Of a stretch of 64,000 nt of DNA, positions 55,756 to 64,000 are shown one piece after another; position 1 is the first letter of the stretch; each line of letters begins with the position of its first letter. The position numbers and the translations under genes were made by a program. Location: assembly GCA_019166125.1 (NCBI GenBank), contig JAHTBO010000001.1:163066-227065 (forward strand), in the 5' to 3' direction. The DNA is from Alcaligenaceae bacterium CGII-47. GTDB lineage: Bacteria; Pseudomonadota; Gammaproteobacteria; Burkholderiales; Burkholderiaceae_B. The notes below the pieces were generated by a model. The model was not told the DNA's origin. It ran no database searches and was given only the letters and a program-made list of their open reading frames with translations.

Positions 55756-56145
55756 ATGAATTTTATAAAAAATCGGTGTGGCAGTCCCAGAACAAAACTG
55801 CAGGTGCTCCTGGCTACCGTTGCTGTTCTTCCATTGCTTGCTGGGCCTGTTGTCGCGAGTCAATTAATTTACACGCCCGTGAATCCGGCTTTTGGCGGAA
55901 GTCCGCTAAATGGCCCGTACCTATTACAGAAGGCTCAGGCAGGCAAAAATTACACCATGCCTATGGATGATCTGGATTTTTTGAATTCATTTGGAATAAT
56001 TGCTCAGACTGATACTGCAATTATATTTAAAAAGGGTGACAAATATTATTCCTATGATATAGCCAGTGGCGCACTACGCTATATTGATTTTGATAATCCC
56101 ATGAGTACTGGGGCAACTGCCTCAGTCGGCGATTTGGGCAAATAG
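55756..56145 (+). CDS. csgF: Curli assembly component CsgF
   Basis: CsgF sits on the outside of the CsgG pore and helps nucleator anchoring. The 129-aa product has a signal peptide (residues 1-35, ending VVAS) and the conserved mature start SQLIYTPVNPAFGGSPLNG, the part that plugs into CsgG. The start codon follows the csgE stop directly, with GGAGGAG inside csgE as ribosome-binding site. Confidence 0.94.
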   Translation: MNFIKNRCGSPRTKLQVLLATVAVLPLLAGPVVASQLIYTPVNPAFGGSPLNGPYLLQKAQAGKNYTMPMDDLDFLNSFGIIAQTDTAIIFKKGDKYYSYDIASGALRYIDFDNPMSTGATASVGDLGK

Positions 56146-56153
56146 GAGCCATT

Positions 56154-57104
56154 ATGCCAGCACTGCTTTCGCTCTCTATGCCCCGTGCCGGGCGCCTATG
56201 TATGGTCGCGCTCGCATCACTCACCTTGTCGGCTTGCGCCCTGCAAAAGCCAACAAACGTTTCGGCCCAAGCGCAATTGACGCCTTCCACACCGTCTACA
56301 GTTGCGTTGAGGACGCTACCACCTCCGCAGAGGAAAATTGTGGCAGCGGTCTATGGGTTTCGAGATGAGACAGGGCAATACAAACCTGCGCCAGACAGTT
56401 CATTCTCCACGGCTGTGACACAGGGTGCGGCAGCGATGCTGATGAAGGCGCTAAAGGATTCAGGTTGGTACATCCCGGTAGAACGTGACGGCCTGCAGTC
56501 GCTTTTGACTGAGCGTCGCGTGTTACGTGCTGTTGATGAGCAGCCAGCCCAAGGGGGGGGAGGGCGACCGATTGCTGTTCCCAATCTATTACCGGCTTCC
56601 ATCATTCTGGAGGGCGGGGTGATTGGATATGACAGCAATACACGTACAGGTGGCGTGGGTGCTCAGTTTTTAGGTATTGGCACATCAACCAAGTACAGCG
56701 TGGATCAGGTCACGATCAGTCTACGAGCTGTCGACGTCATGACAGGCGCCATTTTGGATAGCGTCTCGACCACCAAGACAATTCTGTCCTATGAAATTCA
56801 TCCGAGCTACTTTCGTTTTGTGAATTATTACGACTTGCTCGAGATCGAGGCGGGTTATACCCACAACGAGCCAACTCAGCTTGCTGTCAAGGAGGCAATT
56901 GATGCAGCCGTGATGCATCTGACTGTGCAGGGTATCAAAAACAATCAATGGCAGCTAAAAAATCCAGATGACTGGAACTCACCCATCATTCAGCGGTACT
57001 TGCAGGCTGAAAATGATTACGCAGTGAGCGTGACGCCTTGGCAGGATGGCAATACGTCTGGGGTTGCGGTGCCGGCAGTGACGGACAAGCAGTCTACCTT
57101 GTAG
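56154..57104 (+). CDS. csgG: Curli secretion channel lipoprotein CsgG
   Basis: CsgG forms the nonameric outer-membrane pore that secretes curli subunits. The 316-aa lipoprotein has a lipobox LSAC (Cys28) and the family core VYGFRDETGQYKPAP, STAVTQGAAAMLMKALKDSG, LEGGVIGYDSNTRTGGVG and TKTILSYEI. It follows AGGAGCCATT. It is longer than the E. coli protein, mostly in the N-terminal linker and C terminus. Confidence 0.96.
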   Translation: MPALLSLSMPRAGRLCMVALASLTLSACALQKPTNVSAQAQLTPSTPSTVALRTLPPPQRKIVAAVYGFRDETGQYKPAPDSSFSTAVTQGAAAMLMKALKDSGWYIPVERDGLQSLLTERRVLRAVDEQPAQGGGGRPIAVPNLLPASIILEGGVIGYDSNTRTGGVGAQFLGIGTSTKYSVDQVTISLRAVDVMTGAILDSVSTTKTILSYEIHPSYFRFVNYYDLLEIEAGYTHNEPTQLAVKEAIDAAVMHLTVQGIKNNQWQLKNPDDWNSPIIQRYLQAENDYAVSVTPWQDGNTSGVAVPAVTDKQSTL

Positions 57105-57143
57105 AGGGGAGATTGATCCGTATCACATTATTAGGAGTCAAAA

Positions 57144-57692
57144 ATGTCTGAATTTACAACCACCAAGATTTGCACCAACGTTTATCGTCGGTTGGCAATG
57201 AGCACCGTTGCTCTATTGGTAAGCGCTCCGATAGCTGCTTATTGTCAAAGCCCGGATTTGGCAGCAGCGTCAGAACTTCCTGCTTCAGAACTCAGTATTA
57301 CCTCACTTGACGCGTCAGTTGTTCAACGAGGAGAGATGAATGCTAGCAATATAGACCAGAGAGGCGTATCTGAACGCGCTTCTGTTAGGCAATATGGCTA
57401 TGGCAATCATGTGGGCATCACACAATCCGGCAGTGATAATTTGGCTACGGCAGCCCAATATGGAATTGGAAATAATGTGCAGTTTTCCCAATATGGTAAT
57501 AATGATTCAGCGATTGCCAATCAATACGGGATAGGTAATCAGGCAACGGTCAATCAATACGCAAGCAATGCCAGCGCAGCAGTGAATCAGATTGGAAATT
57601 TGAATCAAGCTACTGTTGTGCAAACGTTACCCGGTGTGCTGATGCCTATTTATCAGATCGGTCATAACTTGGAAATAACGTTGTTTAAATAA
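57144..57692 (+). CDS. csgB: Curli minor subunit/nucleator-like CsgB
   Basis: The 182-aa secreted protein has a signal peptide (about 1-35) and a mature region with about five 22-residue curlin repeats of the type QYG-x2-N-x-A-x3-Q (ARQYGYGNHVGITQ-like, QYGIGNNVQFSQYG, QYGIGNQATVNQY). The C terminus, IYQIGHNLEITLFK, is unlike the repeats, as in CsgB, where the last repeat anchors the fibre. CsgB versus CsgA was judged by position and the divergent C-terminal part. It follows TTAGGAGTCAAAA. Confidence 0.85.
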   Translation: MSEFTTTKICTNVYRRLAMSTVALLVSAPIAAYCQSPDLAAASELPASELSITSLDASVVQRGEMNASNIDQRGVSERASVRQYGYGNHVGITQSGSDNLATAAQYGIGNNVQFSQYGNNDSAIANQYGIGNQATVNQYASNASAAVNQIGNLNQATVVQTLPGVLMPIYQIGHNLEITLFK

Positions 57693-57778
57693 TTTATTTG
57701 TTTTTAACAAAGCCCGGTATCAAGGCCGCCGGGTGGCGTGTTCAACTCAGGTCTTGTCGACTTCAAAGGAACTTCACC

Positions 57779-58534
57779 ATGAAAACGACTCTTTGCGTAT
57801 TGGCATCCGGACTTGCGATGGCTTTTGCCGGGACGTCAGCGTTTGCAGCAAGCTCAACCGCTGAGACCTATCAAAGTGGCTTCAACAACGATGCAAATAT
57901 TTCTCAGTCATATAACACAGACGCCACGGCCTATATCGGGCAGGAAGGTAGCTTAAATGTTGCATCGGCTGCGCAAGATCATTCACATGCAAAAATTGAT
58001 ATTTCGCAGGCGGGATTTAATAACTCGGCTAATGCCAAACAACATTCTACGTCCCATTCCAATTCGGATATTGTTCAAAAGGGTAGTATGAATGTGGCTA
58101 ATACCACGCAGAGAAATGGGTACGAGCAGAATGCTGATGTTTATCAAGCCGGTTTCAATAATACGGCCAATGTAAAACAAGAGTGGACTGCGTATTCGGA
58201 TTCAACGATTGTCCAGAAGGGTGATATGAACGTGGCAAGTACGGATCAGCAAAATGGAATTGGTCTTAGCGCTGATATCTATCAAGCTGGCTTTAACAAC
58301 TCGGCCAAGGCTGTTCAAAATGGGAGCTGGGGTGCGGATTCTGTAATTGTCCAGAAGGGCGATTTAAATGTCGCCAATACAACCCAGAAAAATGGTTTTG
58401 ACCAATCAGCCGATATCTATCAGGCAGGGTTTAACAATACGTCCAATGTCAACCAGACAGGTTCCTTTTTGAGTGCTACCGCCACTCAGTTGGGAAGTAT
58501 GAATGTCAGCAATATTACCCAGGTAGGCTGGTAA
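57779..58534 (+). CDS. csgA: Curli major subunit-like CsgA, ten repeats
   Basis: The 251-aa secreted amyloid has a signal peptide ending FAA (about 1-23) and ten repeats of 22-23 residues alternating two types: YQAGFNN-x-A-x3-Q and VQKG-x2-NVA-x2-TQ. Units pair into a 46-residue (138-bp) double repeat. E. coli CsgA has five units. Each keeps the Gln, Gly, Asn and Gln ladder that stacks in the beta-solenoid. The start follows AAAGGAACTTCACC; an upstream frame extension lacks a leader. Confidence 0.88.
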   Translation: MKTTLCVLASGLAMAFAGTSAFAASSTAETYQSGFNNDANISQSYNTDATAYIGQEGSLNVASAAQDHSHAKIDISQAGFNNSANAKQHSTSHSNSDIVQKGSMNVANTTQRNGYEQNADVYQAGFNNTANVKQEWTAYSDSTIVQKGDMNVASTDQQNGIGLSADIYQAGFNNSAKAVQNGSWGADSVIVQKGDLNVANTTQKNGFDQSADIYQAGFNNTSNVNQTGSFLSATATQLGSMNVSNITQVGW

Positions 58535-58538
58535 ATCC

Positions 58539-58591
58539 CCAAGCCCCTCTGGGGGCTTGGCTACAAAAGGCCCGCCGGGCCTTTTGTAGCC
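58539..58591 (+). terminator. Double hairpin between csgA and csgH
   Basis: First stem CCAAGCCCC/GGGGCTTGG (58539-58560), then a perfect 15-bp stem GGCTACAAAAGGCCC/GGGCCTTTTGTAGCC with a 3-nt loop (58559-58591). No T-run follows, so full termination is doubtful; mRNA protection of csgA and attenuation of downstream csgH-pga are possible. Confidence 0.75.
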
Positions 58592-58627
58592 AGAGAGGAT
58601 GTGATGGAAACATTTTAGGAAATAATC

Positions 58628-58945
58628 ATGATGGCAGCCGATGTGAATTTGCAGGTATGGCTCGAAACGGTCCCTAATACCCATCCCAGCGTGATTATTC
58701 CCTATGTGCAGGGACCCAAAAGCGGCACGGTTCAATATCAGCTGAACACCATCAAGCAGGGACATGGCGGTATATCACGTATCAGCCAGAGTGGCGATGC
58801 ACAAATGCATGCCAATCAACCAACGGCCTTATCCAGATTTTCAATTTCTGTTGGAAAAGAAGATCAGTGCCGTATTGAGTTAATTCTGGTTGCAAATGGG
58901 GATCCAGCAGGAACTTATCGCTTCGATTGCCCCTATTCGCAGTAA
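58628..58945 (+). CDS. csgH: CsgC/CsgH-like curli chaperone without visible leader
   Basis: The 105-aa protein resembles CsgC/CsgH, an immunoglobulin-like chaperone that stops premature curli assembly in the periplasm. Its C-terminal part, ANQPTALSRFSISVGKEDQC followed by a hydrophobic strand, lines up with CsgC. Two cysteines (about 87 and 101) could pair. No signal peptide is visible, and the frame is closed by a stop 12 nt upstream. The start follows AGGAAATAATC. It is 7 nt before pgaA. Whether it is cytoplasmic or exported otherwise is open. Confidence 0.72.
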   Translation: MMAADVNLQVWLETVPNTHPSVIIPYVQGPKSGTVQYQLNTIKQGHGGISRISQSGDAQMHANQPTALSRFSISVGKEDQCRIELILVANGDPAGTYRFDCPYSQ

Positions 58946-58952
58946 CAGCTTA

Positions 58953-61406
58953 ATGACATCCTTCATATCGTGCGCGGCGATTGTTATGATGCTCTCTTGC
59001 ACTTTGCCTGTATCATCATGGGCCAGAGGGGGGGCTGATCATTATGATGCATTGATTCGTGATGCGCGTAGTGGAAATTATAATCCTGCGCTATTAATGT
59101 TGGATCAGCGTCTGCAACAAGAGCCACATGATCGTCGTGCATTTTCTGATTTTATTCTTATTTCGGACTGGGCAGGTCACAGCCGTCAGATCATCGATGT
59201 CTACGAGCGCATAGGCTCGGTTCAAAAGCTCGACGCTCAGCCTTTGGCCGCAGTTGCTCGGGCTTATCGAAATGAGCAGCAATGGGATAAGGCCCTCATG
59301 CTGTACCAGGTTGGTGAGCGACGTTTTCGCTCACAAAATGTATTTGTGCTTGGGCATATTATGACCTTGGCTGATGCGCGACGCTCGCAGGACGCAATTG
59401 ACCTTGGAATGAAACTCGTCGCCCAGCAGCCTAATAGCGCTGATGGCCGGCTGGCTCTAGGCTATGCCTACCACATGGATGGCCAACCCTATGCCTCACT
59501 GGCACAGGCCTCTAGAGCTTATGATCTGGAACCAGGAAAGGCATACGTTGTAAGCGCCTATATCTCTGCTTTACAGCAGGCGCAACTACCCCAAGCGGCC
59601 TTGCGCGAAGCGCAAGCACATCCAGATGTGATGACCCCGGCACAGATCCGTACGTTGGAGGCAGACGTCGCTGCGCAGCTGACGCGTGTGGCGGCTGCGA
59701 ATTCTCGTGGGGAGGCCAGCCGGTTTGATCTCGCTGACCAGGTACTGATAATGTATGACGCGCTTATTTCCAAATGGAAGGCACTCGGGCCTTCTGCACA
59801 TACTGATGTGCTACGTGTTGAAGTGGATCGACTCCAGGCCTTATATGCACGCCGCCGCATGCAGGATGTCATCACCAGCTATGAGTCTTTGTTGGCCCAA
59901 GGCGTGAGCATTCCAGACTATGCCCTGGGTGATGTGGGAGACGCTTACTTGCATCAGCGTCAACCTGATCGCGCGAAACCGCTCTTGCGTCGAGCATTGG
60001 CCGCTGCGTCGAGTGCCTCGACAAGCGGCACGCCAGTGGGAGCTCAGACGAGACTGTACTACGCGCTCACGGAGTCTGGTGCGTATGGGGAGGCAGATGC
60101 GGTGTTGAGTGCTGCGGTGGCTGAACAGCCCACTTGGCTTTATTTCAAGGGGAACCCGAGCCGCCAGCCCAATGACGCGAAACTTCATCTCGATCTCGTC
60201 CAGACGATGGGCGCGCTATATGGAGGCCGCTCGTTGGAGGCGCAGCAACGACTCGATCAGATGGTAAACGTCGCGCCCAGTAATTCTAGCCTTCGGGCTG
60301 CACGCGCCCAAATATATCGGGCACGTGCGCTACCCAGACATGCCGAGCGTGATCTTAAGTACGCAGAAAATGAAGCGCCACGTTCCATTGAAGTGGAAGT
60401 CGGCCAGGCCGCGACGGCACTTGATTTGCAGGAATGGCATCAAGCTGACCTGCTGCGAACCGATGTCATGATGCGCGCCCCTGAGGATCTATCTGCTCAG
60501 CGATTAAATCGTGCGTGGGAAGTTCACAATATGTCCGAGTTGCAGGTGAGTGCGAGCCGTGGTGTATCGACGGATAGCCCGGTGATGGGCACTCAGGACT
60601 TCAATATCGATTCCGTACTCTACTCGCCACCGATCAATGAGAATTGGCGCGTTTTTGCTGGCTTAGGCTATTCAACGGGTGAGTTTGGTGAAGGTCGTGG
60701 CGACTATCACTGGATACGCTCTGGCGCTCAGTGGCGCAGTCGCAATATCACTGCTCAGGCTGAAATTTCCGGAAATGATTTTGGGTATGGTCAGCATATA
60801 GGGGGCGCGCTATCGACAGCGATTGATCTGAATGATCATTGGCAAGTCGGTGGGGCTGCCGCGTTGATGTCACGTACAACGCCCCTTCGAGCACTGAAAA
60901 ACGATATTACGGCAAACAGCCTGTCGGCCTATCTGCGATGGCGAGGTGATGAACGGCGCGAATGGCAATTCTCTTTGTCCGCGTCGCGGTTTACGGATGA
61001 TAACGAGCGCATCGAAGCGGATTTGAGTGGTCGTCAGCGGCTGTACACGACGCCAAATTTCAAGATCGATGCCTTGCTTGATCTGGCCGTATCGCGCAAC
61101 ACACTGAGCAATACACCGTACTTCAATCCCGCCTCCGACCTCACGGTGCTTCCTGCACTGCAGTTCACACATACGCTCTATCGCCACTACGAGACGCAAT
61201 GGGAGCAGCAACTACTGATCGGGGTGGGCACGTATTCACAGCAGGATTTTGGCACAGGAGGTGTATTCACGATCGGCTACGGGCAACGCTTTCGCTATAA
61301 CGATGTTCTGGATATCGGGTTCAAAGTGTCCAGTACGGCCAGGCCATATGACGGTGTGCGTGAGCGAGATCTGGATGTGTTCGTCGATATGACGTATAGA
61401 TTTTAG
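58953..61406 (+). CDS. pgaA: Poly-beta-1,6-N-acetylglucosamine export porin PgaA
   Basis: PgaA exports the exopolysaccharide PNAG across the outer membrane. The 817-aa product has a signal peptide (about 1-26), a TPR superhelix (about 30-510, e.g. ALMLYQVGERRFRSQ, DARRSQDAIDLGMKL) that binds deacetylated PNAG, and a C-terminal 16-strand barrel (about 510-817) ending in MTYRF. The ATG is 7 nt after csgH with a weak ribosome-binding site, suggesting coupling. Confidence 0.93.
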   Translation: MTSFISCAAIVMMLSCTLPVSSWARGGADHYDALIRDARSGNYNPALLMLDQRLQQEPHDRRAFSDFILISDWAGHSRQIIDVYERIGSVQKLDAQPLAAVARAYRNEQQWDKALMLYQVGERRFRSQNVFVLGHIMTLADARRSQDAIDLGMKLVAQQPNSADGRLALGYAYHMDGQPYASLAQASRAYDLEPGKAYVVSAYISALQQAQLPQAALREAQAHPDVMTPAQIRTLEADVAAQLTRVAAANSRGEASRFDLADQVLIMYDALISKWKALGPSAHTDVLRVEVDRLQALYARRRMQDVITSYESLLAQGVSIPDYALGDVGDAYLHQRQPDRAKPLLRRALAAASSASTSGTPVGAQTRLYYALTESGAYGEADAVLSAAVAEQPTWLYFKGNPSRQPNDAKLHLDLVQTMGALYGGRSLEAQQRLDQMVNVAPSNSSLRAARAQIYRARALPRHAERDLKYAENEAPRSIEVEVGQAATALDLQEWHQADLLRTDVMMRAPEDLSAQRLNRAWEVHNMSELQVSASRGVSTDSPVMGTQDFNIDSVLYSPPINENWRVFAGLGYSTGEFGEGRGDYHWIRSGAQWRSRNITAQAEISGNDFGYGQHIGGALSTAIDLNDHWQVGGAAALMSRTTPLRALKNDITANSLSAYLRWRGDERREWQFSLSASRFTDDNERIEADLSGRQRLYTTPNFKIDALLDLAVSRNTLSNTPYFNPASDLTVLPALQFTHTLYRHYETQWEQQLLIGVGTYSQQDFGTGGVFTIGYGQRFRYNDVLDIGFKVSSTARPYDGVRERDLDVFVDMTYRF

Positions 61407-61418
61407 GAGAGGCGCAAC

Positions 61419-63437
61419 ATGTCGCTCATGCTGGCTCGTCTGCAATTTCTGTTGTTGTGTTGCATCGCTCTGCTGGCAGGTTGTGCCACCAATGAGCCAG
61501 CGTTTGTTCCGCCCGCTGAGCGTCCTGTGAGTCGTGTTGACGAACCCTGGCCTGCCAATCACTTTCTGGCTCTGGCTTACCATGATATTGAGGATACCGA
61601 CCCGGATCAGCGCTTTTTATCGGTGCGTACCGACCTCTTTGTTGCTCAGATGCAATGGCTGCGCGACAACGGTTATCAGTCTGTATCAGTCGATCAGATT
61701 CTAAGCGCTCATCAGGGGGGTAAGCCCTTACCGCCCAAGGCTGTAATGCTTAGTTTTGATGATGGCTATGAGAGTTTTTATACCCGTGTATTTCCGATCT
61801 TGAAGGCATTCAAGTGGCCGGCGATCTGGGCCCCCGTAGGCTCATGGGTGAGCACACCCGCCGGCCAAAAAGTGAACTTCGGTGGACTGATGACGGCGCG
61901 TGATCGCTTTACCACCTGGGAGCAGGTACGCGAGCTATCCCGTTCCGGTCTGATCGAAATCGCATCACATACTGACGATCAACACAAAGGTATTCTGGCC
62001 AATCCTCAGGGAAATACCCAGCCTGCCGAAGCAACGCATCAATATGATCCGACGACACACACCTATGAATCGGATGAAGCCTACAAAAAACGCATTCGTG
62101 ATGATGCGCTGCGCATCAGTGACGCCATCCGCCAAGCGACGGGGCGGTCGCCTCGCGTGTGGATATGGCCCTATGGCGCGGCAGCAGGGGAAGCGATCGA
62201 AATTATTGGACAGCAGGGCTACAAAATTGCGCTCACGCTGGATGACGGCTTGGCTACAGTCGATCAACTGATGTCCGAGTCGCGCATGTTGGTGACGAAT
62301 TCACCGGATATGTCTGAGTTTGCACAATCCGTTTTAAGTACTGAGGTGCGCCCTAACGTTCGCGTTGCACAGGTTGATCTGGATTATGTTTACGATCCGG
62401 ACCCGGCTCAAATGGAGAAGAATCTGAGTGGTTTGGTTCAGCGTATTTCTGACTTAAAAATCAATACTGTCTTTTTGCAGGCGTTTGCTGATCCGAAGGG
62501 GGATGGTCTGGTCAGATCGGTCTATTTTCCAAATCGCTGGCTACCCATGCGCGCCGACCTATTCAATCGAACCTTATGGCAGCTGCAAACGCGTGCCAAA
62601 GTCAAAGTCTACGCATGGATGCCTGTGCTGAGTTTCGATCTGGATCCCGGGATTGAGCGCGTGGTGCGTTGGAACCCTGATTATCCTGGTGCTTCGCCTA
62701 GTGTGGATGTCTCACAATATCGACGGCTTTCCCCGTTTGATCCGCATGCTCGTGCCGCGATTATCGGACTATACGAAGACATCGCGCGCAACGCGCCAAT
62801 AAACGGTATCTTATTTCACGATGATGCGCTGATGAGCGATTTTGAGGACGCCAGTGCATCTGCGCTGAGCGCGTATCGTGAGGCAGGTCTGCCGGGTTCG
62901 GTACAGATGCTGCGCTCTGATCCGGCGATGCTGCAACGCTGGACACATTTCAAAAGTGCTTACCTGATCGATTTCACCCAGACCTTAATGCAGCATGTAC
63001 GGGCTATCCGTGGTCCGCAGGTCAAGTCTGCACGCAACCTCTACGCTGCACCTATCCTCAACCCGGACAGTGAGGAATGGTTCGCCCAGAACCTGGAGGA
63101 CTTCCTTAATGCCTATGACTGGACTGTTCCTATGGTGATGCCTTTAATGGAAAAGGTTCCGCCGGATCAGGCTCAGGCCTGGATTCGCCGACTGGTTGCG
63201 GCGGTGAAGCAGATTCCGGGCGCTTTGGACCGTACGATATTCGAGCTGCAAAGCCGCAACTGGGATCGGCCCGATCAACCGCCAGTGGATAGTAAGACGC
63301 TGGCTGAGTGGATGCAACTGTTGCAATTGGCGGGGGTGAGGAGTTTTGGCTATTACCCCGACGACTTCCTCCGGAATCAGCCTGAGCTGGAAGTTATCCG
63401 GCCTGCTATATCTAACGCTTGGTATCCCTACCAATGA
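61419..63437 (+). CDS. pgaB: PNAG N-deacetylase/hydrolase lipoprotein PgaB
   Basis: PgaB partly deacetylates PNAG in the periplasm so it can be exported by PgaA. The 672-aa lipoprotein has a lipobox LLAGC (Cys22), a carbohydrate-esterase-4 domain (about 45-310; SFDDGYE and SHTDDQHKG metal motifs) and a C-terminal glycosyl-hydrolase (GH153-type) domain (about 320-672, YAWMPVLSFDL, HDDALMSDFEDAS). It lies 12 nt after pgaA and overlaps pgaC by 4 nt. Confidence 0.95.
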   Translation: MSLMLARLQFLLLCCIALLAGCATNEPAFVPPAERPVSRVDEPWPANHFLALAYHDIEDTDPDQRFLSVRTDLFVAQMQWLRDNGYQSVSVDQILSAHQGGKPLPPKAVMLSFDDGYESFYTRVFPILKAFKWPAIWAPVGSWVSTPAGQKVNFGGLMTARDRFTTWEQVRELSRSGLIEIASHTDDQHKGILANPQGNTQPAEATHQYDPTTHTYESDEAYKKRIRDDALRISDAIRQATGRSPRVWIWPYGAAAGEAIEIIGQQGYKIALTLDDGLATVDQLMSESRMLVTNSPDMSEFAQSVLSTEVRPNVRVAQVDLDYVYDPDPAQMEKNLSGLVQRISDLKINTVFLQAFADPKGDGLVRSVYFPNRWLPMRADLFNRTLWQLQTRAKVKVYAWMPVLSFDLDPGIERVVRWNPDYPGASPSVDVSQYRRLSPFDPHARAAIIGLYEDIARNAPINGILFHDDALMSDFEDASASALSAYREAGLPGSVQMLRSDPAMLQRWTHFKSAYLIDFTQTLMQHVRAIRGPQVKSARNLYAAPILNPDSEEWFAQNLEDFLNAYDWTVPMVMPLMEKVPPDQAQAWIRRLVAAVKQIPGALDRTIFELQSRNWDRPDQPPVDSKTLAEWMQLLQLAGVRSFGYYPDDFLRNQPELEVIRPAISNAWYPYQ

Positions 63438-64000
63438 TCGAACGACTGCTCGCCTTGTTGATATTGTGCATTGTTCTGGGTGTTCCTTTAGGGACGGCGC
63501 TAATCTGGACGGGTGAGGTTACTTTGGACTTTGTATATTTTTACCCCTTGTTTATGTCTGGGCTATGGATGGTCGGTGGTCTGTATTATTGGCTACATTG
63601 GGAGCGCCACTGGGATTGGGGGGATGGGGTACCCGCCCCTGTACTGAGGGGTGAGCCGCTGATTGTGGTGTTGCTGCCGTGCTTTAATGAAATCGAACAT
63701 GGGCCAGCAGCGATCATGGCAGCGCTTGCGCAAAACTATCAAAATGTAAAAGTAATCGCTATTAATGACGGCTCTACTGATGGTACAGACGTCATGCTTG
63801 ATGAGTTGGCTGCCTCGGACGATCGGCTGCAGGTGATTCACTTGGCTCAGAATCAGGGTAAGGCAATGGCGCTGCGTATGGGTGCTCTGGCAGCAAACAG
63901 CGAATATCTGGTTTGTATCGATGGTGACGTCATTCTGGATCCAAATGCGGTGTCTTACCTGGTTGCGCCTCTTTTGGATAATCCGCGGGTTGGAGCAGTC
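63434..64000 (+). CDS. pgaC: PNAG synthase PgaC, N-terminal part (cut by window edge)
   Basis: PgaC is the inner-membrane GT2 enzyme that polymerises UDP-GlcNAc into PNAG, with PgaD and c-di-GMP in E. coli. The visible 189 codons show two N-terminal helices, then the GT-A start VVLLPCFNE, NDGSTDGT and CIDGDV. The ATG overlaps the pgaB stop (ATGA). The catalytic C-terminal half and pgaD, if present, lie beyond the window. Confidence 0.95.
   Translation, partial: MIERLLALLILCIVLGVPLGTALIWTGEVTLDFVYFYPLFMSGLWMVGGLYYWLHWERHWDWGDGVPAPVLRGEPLIVVLLPCFNEIEHGPAAIMAALAQNYQNVKVIAINDGSTDGTDVMLDELAASDDRLQVIHLAQNQGKAMALRMGALAANSEYLVCIDGDVILDPNAVSYLVAPLLDNPRVGAV

Noticed and set aside
57850-58520. Spaced DNA repeats that could suggest CRISPR
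   Set aside because: They are in-frame codons of the CsgA-like protein repeats, with divergent spacers of 30-40 nt that also encode repeat residues.

Overview
The window looks like chromosomal DNA of a betaproteobacterium of the order Burkholderiales, most likely family Alcaligenaceae. The gene order leuS-lptE-holA-proA, the GC content (moderate to high by eye), the many ABC transporters and the general protein flavour support this. The genus cannot be fixed from the sequence alone. Most of the window is dense housekeeping and transport DNA with short gaps and many 4-nt ATGA overlaps. No CRISPR array, rRNA operon or complete insertion sequence was seen.

Layout. 1-5.5 kb: leuS-lptE-holA-proA operon (minus strand; proA runs off the left edge) and the ribosomal protein pair rpmB-rpmG. 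5.6-11.5 kb: a Bcr/CflA-type drug exporter, a cyclopropane-fatty-acid synthase and a proline/glycine-betaine ABC transporter (proX-proW-proV order). 11.6-20.6 kb: MATE exporter with an ArnT-like glycosyltransferase, rpmE2, radC, fkpB-ispH, a DsbA-fold isomerase, a DUF945 protein and a HIT protein. 21-26 kb: a branched-chain-amino-acid-type ABC importer whose second permease and first ATPase are fused. 26-35 kb: ribA, a PAS-GGDEF-EAL c-di-GMP enzyme, a second glycosyltransferase, lipA, an AhpD-like protein, pirin and a cation/proton antiporter. 35.3-39 kb: a Fur-box-preceded ferric-iron ABC transporter (fbpABC).

39-46 kb is the accessory stretch. It holds a chemoreceptor gene broken in its signalling domain, a dienelactone hydrolase, a PACE-type exporter, a small lipoprotein and a NYN-LOTUS protein. 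Next comes a roughly 2-kb insert flanked by a duplicated 3' half of a tRNA(CAU) gene plus its terminator. The insert carries a RhuM-Fic/Doc fusion gene, a truncated DUF6680-like gene and the left end of an ISL3-family element; no integrase remains. After the intact tRNA come crcB, a hairpin-rich intergenic region and an FMN-dependent glutamate-synthase-like gene.

48-55 kb: a compact tag-mnmH-azlC-azlD-DUF3293 operon, a diaminopropionate ammonia-lyase-like gene facing its probable Lrp-type regulator across a 21-bp palindrome, and a HerA-like ATPase. 55.3-64 kb is the most striking region: a curli amyloid cluster (csgE, csgF, csgG, csgB-like, csgA-like, csgC/csgH-like) running directly, with a 7-bp gap, into the poly-N-acetylglucosamine genes pgaA-pgaB-pgaC (pgaC cut by the right edge). 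The arrangement suggests that a protein amyloid and an exopolysaccharide, the two major biofilm matrix polymers, are made from one transcription unit. The CsgA-like subunit has ten alternating 22-23-residue repeats, and the CsgC/H-like chaperone lacks a visible signal peptide. The c-di-GMP enzyme at 27-29 kb is a plausible but unproven regulator, since PgaC-PgaD synthases elsewhere are activated by c-di-GMP.
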